Assembly (NCBI GenBank): GCA_015665455.1
Contig: JADFAD010000006.1
Span: 372,001-436,000, forward strand
Direction of reading: 5' to 3'
DNA from: Oceanospirillaceae bacterium
Lineage (GTDB): Bacteria; Pseudomonadota; Gammaproteobacteria; Pseudomonadales; Litoribrevibacteraceae
Length of the DNA stretch: 64,000 nucleotides
The notes under the pieces were generated by a model that searched no databases, was not told where the DNA came from, and saw nothing but the letters and a program-made list of their open reading frames with translations. Positions 18,907-28,770 of the stretch are shown here, piece by piece. The position numbers were made by a program, and so were the translations under genes. Numbering within the stretch: the first letter of the stretch is position 1; every line of letters begins with the position of its first letter.

Positions 18907-19305
18907 ATGTTTGATATTGGTTTCTCTGAACTGTTTATCTTGGTGGTCATTGCCCTTCTGGTTCTAGGCCCTGAGCGGCTGCCTGGTGCCGTCCGTAAAG
19001 CGGGTCTTATTATCGGAAAGATCAAAGGAAGCTGGCAATCCATCCAGAATGAAATAAACAACGAGTTCGAAGCCGACGAGTTGCGTAAACGCATTCAAAG
19101 TGAAGCAGATAACGCACAGCAAACACTCAATGCAGGCTTTGACGCAGACGCATACAATCAAAAGATTTTAGACCAAGAGCGTAAAATTAGAGCTGATATA
19201 GAGAAACAAACCACACTTTCTCAAGAATCAAATTCAACGTCAGACGTTACTGAAAAAGAAACAACCAGCACGCTCCCCCTATCGCAAAACAATGACAAAT
19301 CATGA
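18907..19305 (+). CDS. tatB: Sec-independent protein translocase TatB
   Basis: Partner of TatC in the Tat substrate receptor. 132 residues. N-terminus MFDIGFSELFILVVIALLVLGPERLP is continuous here and typical of TatB (GFSEL, GPERLP). The amphipathic helix is followed by a polar Gln/Ser/Thr-rich tail. Its stop overlaps the tatC start in an ATGA, so the two are translationally coupled. Confidence 0.97.
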   Translation: MFDIGFSELFILVVIALLVLGPERLPGAVRKAGLIIGKIKGSWQSIQNEINNEFEADELRKRIQSEADNAQQTLNAGFDADAYNQKILDQERKIRADIEKQTTLSQESNSTSDVTEKETTSTLPLSQNNDKS

Positions 19306-20066
19306 CAGATAACATACCAGAGGGCAGTCAGCCCCTTGTAGCTCACCTTACTGAGTTACGAGATCGACTGCTTCGCTCAGTTCTAATCATTTTATTATTA
19401 TTCGCTGGTATATATTCTTGGTCCAACGAATTATATCTTTTTATATCAGAACCACTGCGTCGCTTCTTACCAGAAGGGGCAAGCATGATCGCTACAGATG
19501 TCGCGTCGCCATTTTTGACTCCGTTCAAGCTGACATTAATGACATCTATCTTCTTATCTGTGCCCTTCATACTCCATCAAATATGGAGCTTTATTGCGCC
19601 GGGCCTCTATAAACACGAAAAGAAGTTTGCCATCCCCTTATTAGTTTCAAGCGTTCTTCTATTCTACAGTGGGATGGCTTTTGCTTATTTTGTGGTATTT
19701 CCAATCATCTTTGGCTTCTTCACGAGCGTAGGGCCAGAAGGCGTTGCGATTATGACCGACATTAATCGCTACCTAGACTTCGTCTTAAAGTTATTCTTTG
19801 CGTTTGGTGTTGCCTTCGAAATTCCCATTGCAACATTTCTGTTAATAGCTGCAGGCATGTCAACAGTGGCATCGGTCAGTGAAAAGCGTCCTTATGTAAT
19901 TATTGGCTGCTTTACTGTCGGCATGCTCATCACGCCTCCAGACGTAATCTCTCAAACCTTACTTGCCGTACCCATGTGGCTACTGTTCGAGATTGGACTA
20001 TTGTTTGCCCGATTAGTTGATAAATCAGAAGAAGAAAACGCAACTGACAGCACAGACGAAAATTAA
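19302..20066 (+). CDS. tatC: Sec-independent protein translocase TatC
   Basis: Polytopic receptor that recognises twin-arginine signal peptides. 254 residues with six membrane segments. Signature LVAHLTELRDRLLRS near the N-terminus, the FxxPL-type periplasmic region (SEPLRRFLPEG), APGLYKHEKK, and a last-helix block FTVGMLITPPDVISQ. Four-base overlap with tatB. Ends before an exceptionally long hairpin. Confidence 0.98.
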   Translation: MTDNIPEGSQPLVAHLTELRDRLLRSVLIILLLFAGIYSWSNELYLFISEPLRRFLPEGASMIATDVASPFLTPFKLTLMTSIFLSVPFILHQIWSFIAPGLYKHEKKFAIPLLVSSVLLFYSGMAFAYFVVFPIIFGFFTSVGPEGVAIMTDINRYLDFVLKLFFAFGVAFEIPIATFLLIAAGMSTVASVSEKRPYVIIGCFTVGMLITPPDVISQTLLAVPMWLLFEIGLLFARLVDKSEEENATDSTDEN

Positions 20067-20076
20067 CTATATTTAC

Positions 20077-20132
20077 TTATCAGCAGACATAAAAAAAGCG
20101 CTCTAAAGCGCTTTTTTTATGTCTGCTGATAA
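20077..20132. terminator. Very long perfect inverted repeat between tatC and the 20165 gene
   Basis: Two perfect 26-base arms (20077-20102 and 20107-20132) around a 4-base loop CTAA. The inner part AGCGCT plus A7/T7 is a standard bidirectional terminator; the outer TTATCAGCAGACAT extends the stem well beyond what termination needs. Confidence 0.85.
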
Positions 20133-20164
20133 TATTTTCACATTATCTAATAGGCTATAAAGAC

Positions 20165-20347
20165 CTACTCAGCAGAAAGCTTCTCGATGCTAGCAAGCAA
20201 TTTAGCTGCACGTTGCTCAAGGTCTTCTACAACTTCTTTATGAACGTGAGTAGACATCGCAGATACACGATTTTTACCCATGCGAAATAAACCAAACTTA
20301 ATTGCTTCCGCATTATCTTTTAAGTCAGCCAATAATTTTGCGTCCAT
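20165..20347 (-). CDS. Small conserved-looking helical protein
   Basis: 60 residues, no recognised family. Almost entirely charged/Ala-rich helix (DAKLLADLKDNAEAIKFGLF, then KEVVEDLEQRAAKLLASIEK), with the short basic stretch RMGKNRVSAM between. No Cys, no signal peptide, no membrane segment. A GGGG-containing ribosome site precedes the ATG and a terminator follows, so I regard it as a genuine gene. Lies 137 bases downstream of dtd on the same strand. Confidence 0.6.
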   Translation of the reverse strand: MDAKLLADLKDNAEAIKFGLFRMGKNRVSAMSTHVHKEVVEDLEQRAAKLLASIEKLSAE

Positions 20348-20484
20348 TGACGATAGCCCCTACACGGTGTGTTGAAATTCGATGCGCCATTGTACCCAAA
20401 AGCATAAGCGGATGACCAGTTGAAATATCACTTTATAGATCGAACTCAACTTAACCTTAAATTCTCAAGATTAAATAGAAAACT

Positions 20485-20922
20485 TTACGTTTCCAGCATA
20501 AATGTAACAGGCCCATCATTTAACAAAGACACCTTCATGTCAGCGCCAAACTGCCCTGTTGCCACATTAGGGTGTATTTCCCTTACCTTTCGAACAAAAT
20601 ACTCATAAAGTAACTCACCTTGTTCCGGCGAAGCCCCTTTACTAAACCCAGGACGAGTACCTTTTTTAGTATCAGCAACAATCGTGAACTGAGAGACAAC
20701 CAATAAACCACCACCAACCTGCTGTAAGTTCAGATTCATCTTACCTTCATCATCCGGAAAGATCCGATAAGATAAAATACGCTTCAATAATTTATCAGCA
20801 GAAGCCTCATCATCAGCTTTTTCCACCCCAAGTAATAATAAGATCCCGTGATCAATGGCGCCTACCGTCTCCCCTTCCACAACCACACTTGCTTTAGTTA
20901 CCCTCTGAATCAAACCTTTCAT
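20485..20922 (-). CDS. dtd: D-aminoacyl-tRNA deacylase
   Basis: Removes D-amino acids (D-Tyr and others) and glycine mischarged on tRNA, recycling the tRNA. 145 residues, full length. Both active-site cross-subunit motifs are present: SQFTIVAD (~76-83) and the C-terminal [10 protein letters not shown] with the Gly-cisPro pair. Start ATG 20922 fits ([13 protein letters not shown]). Divergent from the subtilisin-like gene across 147 bases. Confidence 0.97.
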   Translation of the reverse strand: MKGLIQRVTKASVVVEGETVGAIDHGILLLLGVEKADDEASADKLLKRILSYRIFPDDEGKMNLNLQQVGGGLLVVSQFTIVADTKKGTRPGFSKGASPEQGELLYEYFVRKVREIHPNVATGQFGADMKVSLLNDGPVTFMLET

Positions 20923-21069
20923 ATTCTTCTTTCAAACCCTAAATAAAATCATTCAATCTATGATAAATAATCCATATTTTTACACATTTAAACGAGATTG
21001 TTCTTTTATAATTAATGTATACAGATCAAAATCATATAAGACCAACCCAACGCCTTCAGGTAACTTATT

Positions 21070-23868
21070 GTGATAATTCGCTTTTTCAACATACTTTCAC
21101 TCTTCATGCTTCCATTATTATTGATCAGCTGCGGCGGCGGAGGGGGCGGTGGAAGCTCTTCTAGTGACAATACACAAGAAGATACTCAAACAGAGACACT
21201 AACAGCCTCATTCTCTACTTCTTCCAACAGTGGGGAATTACCTTTTGAAGTATCCGTTGATGCCTCCAACTCAACGTTAGCTGAATCTTACAGTTGGGAT
21301 TTTGGAGACGGAAATTCAGCAACAGGTGTGACAAGCACCAACACCTATACAACCAAAGACAATTACACAATTACATTGACGGTATCGGACTCAGCAGGGG
21401 CAATCAATTCGGACAGTCAGGTCATAACTGTTTTAAACCCCACCATTAGCGGTACTATTAACGCACCAGAAACTTCCGTTGCAGACTCGGATACCTCAGA
21501 CCCAAATGTCAATGTATCCAATAACACGTTTGATGAAGCTCAACTTTTACCTAATCCAGCCATGGTGGGTGGGCACGCACAAAGATCGAACGATCAAAGC
21601 GATGTTTTTCGAGTTGACCTATTTTCAGGACAATCAGTCAACCTAACCATAGCCAATTATCAAGGCCCCATACTTGGTCCCAACTTAGATCTATACTTGT
21701 ACGACGAAAATCAAAACAACATTGATAGCGCAGTAAATTCCACAGCCTCCGATACATTAACCGCCACTCAAGATGGCACTTATTTCGTTGAAGTCAGAGC
21801 AGTAACAGGACAGTCCAACTACACCCTAAACATCGGCGACGCAGGCATCAGTTCACAGACTCATGGCGCATCCGTTTCTTCTAGTTTCATGATTGGCGAA
21901 GCCGTATTTATCCCCAAACAACAAGATCAAATCACTGCCAGCGCCACAAACTTAGTACAGAGAGCAGGTAAACTAGCAATGCCATCCGGCCAGTTCACCT
22001 CCGTTTCAAGCAGTAGCATCAGCGCCAGTGATTCAATTCTAACTCTGGACGCCGGAAAATGGAGCACTGAACAGCAACAAAAACTGGACACCCTCAGTTG
22101 GATTGCAGAACTGAACGCGTCAGGGAATTATGAATTAGTTGAGCCTAATTTCATTCATACAGCTTCTTTTACCCCAAACGATCAATTCTTCAATCTTCAG
22201 TGGCATTACAATTCAATACAACTGGAAGAAGCCCTAGACATAGAAACAGGCGATAGTAACGTCATCGTAGCCGTCGTAGACACAGGAGTTCTATTAAATC
22301 ACCCTGATCTTCAAAACCAAGTAGTCAATGGTTACGATTTCATTAGCAATGTCTCTTCTGCCTTAGATGGTGATGGAATCGATAACAACCCGGACGACCC
22401 TGGCGATCAATCCAACAGTGATGGTTCAAGCAGTTTCCATGGATCTCATGTTGCAGGTACTGTCGCTGCATCAACCAACAACTCAATCGGGGTTGCAGGG
22501 GTTGCAGGCGGCGTCCGAATCATGCCTTTAAGAGTCCTAGGAAAAAGCGGTATAGGCACCAGCTACGACATTATGCAAAGCTTACGATTTGCAGCAGGTC
22601 TCAGTAACGACTCTGGTACTGTCCCTGCGCAAACAGCAGACATCATTAACTTAAGTTTAGGCTCAACGTCCTTTTCACAAACAGAGCAAGACCTTTACAA
22701 CCAATTAGAAGGATTGGGCATTATTGTCATTGCCGCTGCAGGCAACAGCAACACGTCAGCCCCAGACTACCCAGCCAGCTACGATAACGTCGTATCAGTG
22801 AGCGCAACCAACATAAGCAATCAAAGAGCTTACTATTCTAACTTTGGAGGTTCCGTTGATGTTGCAGCGCCAGGCGGGGCACTCAATACAGATACCAACG
22901 GCGATGGCTTTCCCGATGGCGTCTTAAGCACAATTGCAGATGATCCATCCAGCTTTACGTATTCCTTCTTCGAAGGCACATCAATGGCATCCCCCCATGT
23001 AGCCGGTGTCGCTGCATTAATGAAATCAACCAACGTCAATATCGATGCCGATCAGTTTATTGCACTTCTTCAAGCAGGTGATATTACTGATGATTTAGGC
23101 TCAACAGGAAGAGACAATGAATTCGGCTACGGCATTATTAATGCGCGTAAAGCCGTGATTGCAGCAGGCGGCGCAAACAACGCCCCAGCATCAGTGATTT
23201 TATCTTCCAACAGCATGAACTTTGGTAACTTCAATACGTCCAACACAATTACAGTCAGCGACAGCAGCGACGGTACGTTAAACATCAATGCTATAACCAG
23301 CTCAGAATCTTGGGCAACGGCTACCAGCAACACCACAGACGGAAACAACTTTGGCACTTATGATATTTCAGTCGACCGAACAGGATTAACAGATGGAACG
23401 TATTCCGCTGACATCACCTTCGACGCAATATCCACTTCCAGTACACTAAATATACAAATGCAGGTTGCCACCAACCCTGTAACGGCCGATGCCGGATACC
23501 TTTACATCCTAGCAATCGATCCTGACAGCAGAGCCACGATAGTCTCTACTGAAGCCTCTAGCTCAAATGGCCAGTACACATATACCATTGAAGATATCCC
23601 TCCAGGAGACTACGAAATTGTTGCTGGTTCCGATATGAACGCTGACAACATTATTTGCGATCCAGGCGAAAGTTGTGGCGCCTACCCAACACTTGATCAA
23701 AACAGTATCGTAACTGTAAATCAAAGCCTCACAGGCTACGATTTCACCGTAAGTTTCGACAGCCAGATTACTGCAAGTTTTAACGCAACGTCAGAAACCT
23801 CAGAAGAAACGTTTAAAGGGTTTCAAATCGCCCCTAAAGAAAATACAGCGCCTTCTGTTAGCCAATAA
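21070..23868 (+). CDS. Subtilisin-like (S8) serine protease, predicted outer-membrane lipoprotein
   Basis: 932 residues starting at GTG 21070 (CAGGTA upstream). Signal peptide ends in lipobox LISC, followed by seven Gly and a Ser run; Gly at +2 favours outer-membrane sorting. Domains in order: a PKD domain (~45-120, YSWDFGDGNS, YTITLTVSD), a PPC-like pre-peptidase domain (~145-255, DVFRVDLFSGQSV), and a propeptide-like segment. The S8 domain (~385-695) has Asp404 (VVDTG), His457 (FHGSHVAG), oxyanion Asn559 (AAGNSN) and Ser638 (GTSMASPHVAG). A beta-rich C-terminal region (~700-910) follows. All catalytic residues are present. It probably degrades extracellular protein at the cell surface; substrate unknown. 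No secretion genes adjoin. Confidence 0.9.
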   Translation: MIIRFFNILSLFMLPLLLISCGGGGGGGSSSSDNTQEDTQTETLTASFSTSSNSGELPFEVSVDASNSTLAESYSWDFGDGNSATGVTSTNTYTTKDNYTITLTVSDSAGAINSDSQVITVLNPTISGTINAPETSVADSDTSDPNVNVSNNTFDEAQLLPNPAMVGGHAQRSNDQSDVFRVDLFSGQSVNLTIANYQGPILGPNLDLYLYDENQNNIDSAVNSTASDTLTATQDGTYFVEVRAVTGQSNYTLNIGDAGISSQTHGASVSSSFMIGEAVFIPKQQDQITASATNLVQRAGKLAMPSGQFTSVSSSSISASDSILTLDAGKWSTEQQQKLDTLSWIAELNASGNYELVEPNFIHTASFTPNDQFFNLQWHYNSIQLEEALDIETGDSNVIVAVVDTGVLLNHPDLQNQVVNGYDFISNVSSALDGDGIDNNPDDPGDQSNSDGSSSFHGSHVAGTVAASTNNSIGVAGVAGGVRIMPLRVLGKSGIGTSYDIMQSLRFAAGLSNDSGTVPAQTADIINLSLGSTSFSQTEQDLYNQLEGLGIIVIAAAGNSNTSAPDYPASYDNVVSVSATNISNQRAYYSNFGGSVDVAAPGGALNTDTNGDGFPDGVLSTIADDPSSFTYSFFEGTSMASPHVAGVAALMKSTNVNIDADQFIALLQAGDITDDLGSTGRDNEFGYGIINARKAVIAAGGANNAPASVILSSNSMNFGNFNTSNTITVSDSSDGTLNINAITSSESWATATSNTTDGNNFGTYDISVDRTGLTDGTYSADITFDAISTSSTLNIQMQVATNPVTADAGYLYILAIDPDSRATIVSTEASSSNGQYTYTIEDIPPGDYEIVAGSDMNADNIICDPGESCGAYPTLDQNSIVTVNQSLTGYDFTVSFDSQITASFNATSETSEETFKGFQIAPKENTAPSVSQ

Positions 23869-23873
23869 CATAT

Positions 23874-23906
23874 AAAAAAACAGCCATCAAATGATGGCTG
23901 TTTTTC
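23874..23906 (+). terminator. Terminator after the S8 protease gene
   Basis: CAGCCATC / GATGGCTG stem flanked by A and T runs. It lies between convergent genes and can serve both. Confidence 0.85.
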
Positions 23907-23948
23907 ATTGATATGACCCTAAACGAACAGTTTGAACAGCATAACTTG

Positions 23949-25583
23949 TTAAACCTTAAAGTTACCAACCTGCATTCGTAAGCGATCTGCCAACTCCCTT
24001 AAAGATTTAGCCGAGCTGTCCGTTTCATTAACGATTTGCTCAGCACTCGCCGCTGTTTCAGTAATACTGGTAATGCTGGTTTCAATTTCTTGGGCGACAC
24101 TGCTCTGCTCTTCGATGGCGCTTGCAATCTGGGTATTTACACCCAAAATAGAATCCATCGCATTCGCGATTTCACTCAGAGAGTCACCGGCCTCTTTGGC
24201 CTTTTCGGCCGTTGATTCCGTATATTTTTGACTGCTTTCAATAGCCTCAACGGCATCCTTCGCGCCACCTTGTAGCTTACTGATCATGTCATTAATTTCT
24301 TCAGTTGATTGCTGAGTTCGTCCTGCCAACGTTCGAACCTCATCAGCAACAACAGCAAACCCTCGCCCCTGCTCTCCCGCTCTCGCCGCCTCAATGGCCG
24401 CATTAAGTGCCAACAAGTTAGTTTGCTCTGCAATGCCTCGAATAACTTCTACCACAGAGCCAATTTCATCAGTACTGTTTGCCAACTTATCAATGACCGC
24501 AACAGCAGCAGAAATTTGTTCAGACAGCTGGTTAATATCCGATATAGAACCGTTTAAAAGCGTTTGCCCTGATTGCGTTTTTTGCTGAGCACTCTGAGCC
24601 TGATCCGCTGCGTCAGTAGCGTTCTCTGCCATACTGACCGATACCTGATACATTTCTTGTGCGGCAGTAGCAACTAATTCCGTATCTTGCTTTTGCTGGC
24701 TAACACATTCAATACTCCGGGTGCTATTTCCTCCTAAACTATCTGTCGCTGTCGTTAGTCCGTCCACCCCCTTTTGAACCTCGATCACCAAATCATGGAT
24801 TTTACCTACAAAGCTATTAAAACTGACTCTAAAGCAGGCAACTTCATCATTGCCAAACACAGATAAACGCTTCGTCAGATCCCCCTCGCCCTCAGCAATA
24901 TCTTGTAATGCAGATGCCGTAGTACCTATGGGGTTAATAATACTCTGAGCAATCAAAATCACCACGGCCACTGACACTAAAACAACCGCAACGGCAATGA
25001 TCGACATTCGAGTTAAAGTCGACTTAAACACTTGGTCCACATCGTCCAGATAAATACCCGAACCAACAACCCAACCCCATGCTTTAAAGCCTTTCACATA
25101 GGAAATTTTCTCTACGGGCTGATCACTGTTCGGCTTAGGCCACAGATAAGGGACAAAACCCGCTCCATCACGCTTAACAACTTTCACCATCTCAACAAAA
25201 AGCTTTGTCCCCTCAGGGTCTTTAAGGCCTGAAACGTCCTGACCATCTAACGCAGGCTTTATCGGATGCATCACTACTTTTAGATCATTATTATGAATCC
25301 AAAAATAGTCGTTCTCCTCATACCTTAAGCTTTTAATCGTATTCATGGCCAACTGCTTGGCTTCATCTTCACTGATATGCCCCGTTTGAGCGTCTTTATA
25401 AAAATGATCGATCACATGCCACGCAGTCTCTACCACATGACGGGTTTTCTCATATCGATCATCCAAGAGTCGGTCTTTTAATTGAACTGACGCATAAAGC
25501 GTATAAATGATAAACCCAAGAGTAATTACGAGAGGAAGAACCCACAAACGGTGGGCTATTTTGAACCGTCTAAGAAATTTCAT
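23949..25583 (-). CDS. Methyl-accepting chemotaxis protein with single Cache domain
   Basis: Transmembrane chemoreceptor, 544 residues. Membrane helix 1 at ~13-32, periplasmic sCache_2-type sensor (~35-185; [18 protein letters not shown] and [15 protein letters not shown] are characteristic). Then membrane helix 2 (~193-213), HAMP (~215-268), and a cytoplasmic signalling hairpin with the highly conserved tip [20 protein letters not shown]. sCache_2 receptors often sense small organic acids, but the ligand cannot be read here. No C-terminal CheR-binding pentapeptide: the protein ends MQVGNFKV. It occupies the place of an MCP gene downstream of tat in Pseudomonas. Confidence 0.95.
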   Translation of the reverse strand: MKFLRRFKIAHRLWVLPLVITLGFIIYTLYASVQLKDRLLDDRYEKTRHVVETAWHVIDHFYKDAQTGHISEDEAKQLAMNTIKSLRYEENDYFWIHNNDLKVVMHPIKPALDGQDVSGLKDPEGTKLFVEMVKVVKRDGAGFVPYLWPKPNSDQPVEKISYVKGFKAWGWVVGSGIYLDDVDQVFKSTLTRMSIIAVAVVLVSVAVVILIAQSIINPIGTTASALQDIAEGEGDLTKRLSVFGNDEVACFRVSFNSFVGKIHDLVIEVQKGVDGLTTATDSLGGNSTRSIECVSQQKQDTELVATAAQEMYQVSVSMAENATDAADQAQSAQQKTQSGQTLLNGSISDINQLSEQISAAVAVIDKLANSTDEIGSVVEVIRGIAEQTNLLALNAAIEAARAGEQGRGFAVVADEVRTLAGRTQQSTEEINDMISKLQGGAKDAVEAIESSQKYTESTAEKAKEAGDSLSEIANAMDSILGVNTQIASAIEEQSSVAQEIETSITSITETAASAEQIVNETDSSAKSLRELADRLRMQVGNFKV

Positions 25584-25670
25584 AGCACAGCCTACAACTA
25601 TAAATCAGATGCGATTTATTTAGAGTAGACCATAGCGAAAGTTACAACAATTTGAGGACGTAACTCTCTA

Positions 25671-26633
25671 TCATGAATTTGTTTTTTCCAAACGACGACT
25701 CATTTCATCCGTTGCCCTTACTAAAGCGTCTGTCAGAGGCGCATCTTTTGCGGAGTGACCCGCTTCTCTTACCACCTGCAAAGTAGATTCAGGTAAGGCA
25801 TCATGAAGAGCCTGCGCATTATCGATACAACACACCATGTCATATCGGCCATGGATTATGACTGTAGGGATATCATGGATTTTATGGCAATTTTCCAACA
25901 ACTGATCTTGGTCTAGAAAACCTCGATTTACGAAGTAATGAACGCACATCGTTGCCATGGATAAAGCAAAGTGAGGGTCAATAAAGTGCTCAACCAATGC
26001 TGGATTTGGCTTCAATGTTGAACAGCTTCCTTCCCATTTACACCATGCTTTCGCGGCCGCCATTCGAGCTAATTCATTACCACCAGTAATCAATTCATGA
26101 TAGGCAGATAAAAGATTATCGTGTTTATTTTCAGGAATCCCGTCTAAAAAACCTTTCCAGTGATCTGGGAATATTCGGCTTGCACCATTTTGGTACAACC
26201 ACTCCAAGTCCTGATCTCGGCAAAGAAAAATGCCTCTCAAAATCATCGCTTGAACTTTAGCAGGATGAGCTTGAGCGTAAGCTAAGCTTAGCGTTGATCC
26301 CCACGATCCACCAAACAACACCCATTGATCAACACCCAAGGTCTCTCTGATATGCTCAATATCTTGAACCAAGGCACTTAAATCATTTTCCTTAAGCTCT
26401 GCATGTGGCGTTGAACGACCCGATCCTCTTTGATCAAACAACACAATTCTGTATTTCTCAGGATCAAAAAATCGACGCTGAAAAGGATCACAGCCCGCAC
26501 CTGGCCCACCGTGAACCACTAAAACAGGCACACCATCCTTACTGCCACACTCTTCTACATGCAGCGTATGCAAATCAGATACTTGTAATGCATGTTCAGC
26601 GTAAGGCTTAATTTCAGGGTAAAGCGTATGCAT
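25671..26633 (-). CDS. pip: Proline iminopeptidase
   Basis: Alpha/beta-hydrolase (peptidase S33) cleaving N-terminal proline from peptides; cytosolic. 320 residues. HGGPGAGCDP (oxyanion loop), DQRGSGRS, nucleophile GGSWGS (~109), Asp in IHGRYDMVC and His in EAGHSAKD complete the triad. ATG start 26633. Lies downstream of typA but behind a terminator, so it has its own transcription unit. Confidence 0.95.
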   Translation of the reverse strand: MHTLYPEIKPYAEHALQVSDLHTLHVEECGSKDGVPVLVVHGGPGAGCDPFQRRFFDPEKYRIVLFDQRGSGRSTPHAELKENDLSALVQDIEHIRETLGVDQWVLFGGSWGSTLSLAYAQAHPAKVQAMILRGIFLCRDQDLEWLYQNGASRIFPDHWKGFLDGIPENKHDNLLSAYHELITGGNELARMAAAKAWCKWEGSCSTLKPNPALVEHFIDPHFALSMATMCVHYFVNRGFLDQDQLLENCHKIHDIPTVIIHGRYDMVCCIDNAQALHDALPESTLQVVREAGHSAKDAPLTDALVRATDEMSRRLEKTNS

Positions 26634-26720
26634 ATTTCAATCCTTGATCCTGCGTTAAGAAGTTCTTCAAACTTAGAATGTAATTAGTTTAGAGCAAATA
26701 CATAATTTTGTTTAGGCAAT

Positions 26721-26754
26721 AAAAAAGCCGTGTGATTAAAAATCACACGGCTTT
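26721..26754 (-). terminator. Terminator of typA
   Basis: Perfect 14-bp arms (26724-26737 and 26741-26754) containing AAAGCCGTGTGATT, with a T6 run following on the minus strand. Confidence 0.9.
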
Positions 26755-26773
26755 GATAACACAAAGATATTAC

Positions 26774-28591
26774 TTATTTTTTACTACGAGCTAAACGCTT
26801 ACGTTCGTTTTCTGTAAGATGCTTCTTACGAATACGAATGTTATTTGGCGTTACCTCTACCAACTCGTCGTCTTCAATAAATTCAAGCGCCTGTTCAAGA
26901 GTCATTTTAACAGGTGGCGTTAACGAGATATTCTCATCTGTACCAGAAGCACGTACGTTCGTTAGCTGCTTACCTTTAATTGGGTTAACAACCAAGTCAT
27001 TGTCACGGCTATGAAGACCAATCACCATACCTTCATATACATCAATGTTTGGATCAATGAACAAACGACCACGCTCTTGAAGCATCCATAGAGAGTAACC
27101 AAGCGCTTTACCTTGAACCATAGAAACCAATACGCCGTTAGTACGAGAAGTTACTTCTCCCGCTTTAACAGGACCGTAGTGGTCAAAAACGCTGGTTAAG
27201 ATACCGCTACCAGAAGTCATTGTCATGAACTGGTTACGGAAGCCAATAAGACCTCGAGCTGGCATGGTGAATTCCATACGAGTACGGCCTTTACCATCTG
27301 GAACCATATTCGTCATTTCTGCACGGCGGTTACCAAACTCTTCCATCAAAGATCCTTGATGCTGATCTTCAACATCAACAACCACATTCTCATAAGGCTC
27401 TTCAATTACGCCATCAACTTCACGCTGAACAACTTCTGGACGAGAAATACCCATCTCAAAGCCTTCACGACGCATCGTTTCGATCAATACAGAAAGGTGA
27501 AGTTCACCACGACCAGAAACTTTAAACTTCTCGGCAGAATCGCCTGGCTCAACACGCAACGCAACGTTGTGAATCAATTCTTTTTCTAGACGCTCAGAAA
27601 TGTTACGACTGGTTAGCATCTTACCGTCAAGACCTGCAAACGGTGAGTTGTTCACCTGGAAGGTCATGCTTACTGTTGGTTCATCCACAGACAGAGCTGG
27701 CAACGCTTCTGGCGTAGAAGGATCACAAAGCGTATCAGAGATGCCTAAGTTATCGATACCCGTTACACAGACGATATCACCAGCGGTAGCCTGCTCAACT
27801 TCAACACGCTCAAGACCCATGTAACCCATAAGCTTTAGGATCTTACCGTTGCGAATCTTACCTTCACTGTCCACAACAGAGATTTGTTCGTTCGGCTTCA
27901 TGGTACCGCGAGTGATACGACCAACACCGATAACACCTAAATAGTTAGAATAATCCAATGCAGAAACCTGCATCTGAAGAGGACCATCAATATCAACTTT
28001 TGGCGCAGGTACTTTATCAACGATCATCTCGAACAATGGCGTCATATCATCTGCAAGTTCATCCGCTTCATTACCGGCAAGACCGTTAATTGCAGAAGCA
28101 TAGATTACAGGGAAATCAAGCTGCTCGTCTGTTGCACCTAAGCTATCAAACAAATCAAACATCTGATCCATCACCCAATCAGGACGAGAACCAGGACGGT
28201 CAATTTTGTTAATTACAACAATTGGGTTCAAACCCTGTTCAAACGCTTTCTGAGTTACAAAGCGAGTTTGAGGCATCGGACCATCAACGGCATCAACCAA
28301 CAAACAAACAGAATCAACCATAGATAAAACACGTTCTACTTCACCACCGAAATCGGCGTGTCCCGGAGTATCTACGATGTTAATGTGGTAATCGTTCCAT
28401 TCGATTGCAGTATTTTTGGCAAGAATCGTAATACCACGTTCTTTTTCTTGATCGTTTGAATCCATGATGCGCTCTGCACCTTGGTCTTTACGATCTAGTG
28501 TGCCCGACTGCTGCAGCAATTTATCAACAAGAGTGGTCTTGCCATGGTCAACGTGCGCAATAATGGCAACGTTTCTTAATCTGTGTATCAA
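26774..28591 (-). CDS. typA: Translational GTPase TypA/BipA
   Basis: Ribosome-binding GTPase of the EF-G-like family, involved in 50S maturation and stress or low-temperature growth. 605 residues. G1 [10 protein letters not shown]2 region GITI, G3 [12 protein letters not shown]4 NKIDRP, followed by EF-G-like beta-barrel and the TypA-specific C-terminus ending [11 protein letters not shown]. The longest frame begins at TTG 28603. I prefer TTG 28591, five bases after GGAG, because it yields [18 protein letters not shown], matching the family N-terminus (MIENLRNIAII). A TTG start implies modest translation. Confidence 0.95.
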   Translation of the reverse strand: MIHRLRNVAIIAHVDHGKTTLVDKLLQQSGTLDRKDQGAERIMDSNDQEKERGITILAKNTAIEWNDYHINIVDTPGHADFGGEVERVLSMVDSVCLLVDAVDGPMPQTRFVTQKAFEQGLNPIVVINKIDRPGSRPDWVMDQMFDLFDSLGATDEQLDFPVIYASAINGLAGNEADELADDMTPLFEMIVDKVPAPKVDIDGPLQMQVSALDYSNYLGVIGVGRITRGTMKPNEQISVVDSEGKIRNGKILKLMGYMGLERVEVEQATAGDIVCVTGIDNLGISDTLCDPSTPEALPALSVDEPTVSMTFQVNNSPFAGLDGKMLTSRNISERLEKELIHNVALRVEPGDSAEKFKVSGRGELHLSVLIETMRREGFEMGISRPEVVQREVDGVIEEPYENVVVDVEDQHQGSLMEEFGNRRAEMTNMVPDGKGRTRMEFTMPARGLIGFRNQFMTMTSGSGILTSVFDHYGPVKAGEVTSRTNGVLVSMVQGKALGYSLWMLQERGRLFIDPNIDVYEGMVIGLHSRDNDLVVNPIKGKQLTNVRASGTDENISLTPPVKMTLEQALEFIEDDELVEVTPNNIRIRKKHLTENERKRLARSKK

Positions 28592-28770
28592 AGGATTCTC
28601 CAAGGGGTTCTTTCGACCCTATACTTAACAAATGTGTTCTAAAACACGTTTATCAACGGGACTCTTCAGGCCAATATACCTGAAGGGTTAAAATTTGAGC
28701 GCATTCTACATCTTTTTACAGGTTATTTATATAGACTCTGATCGGAGTTGTTCATAGATAACCAAAACAA

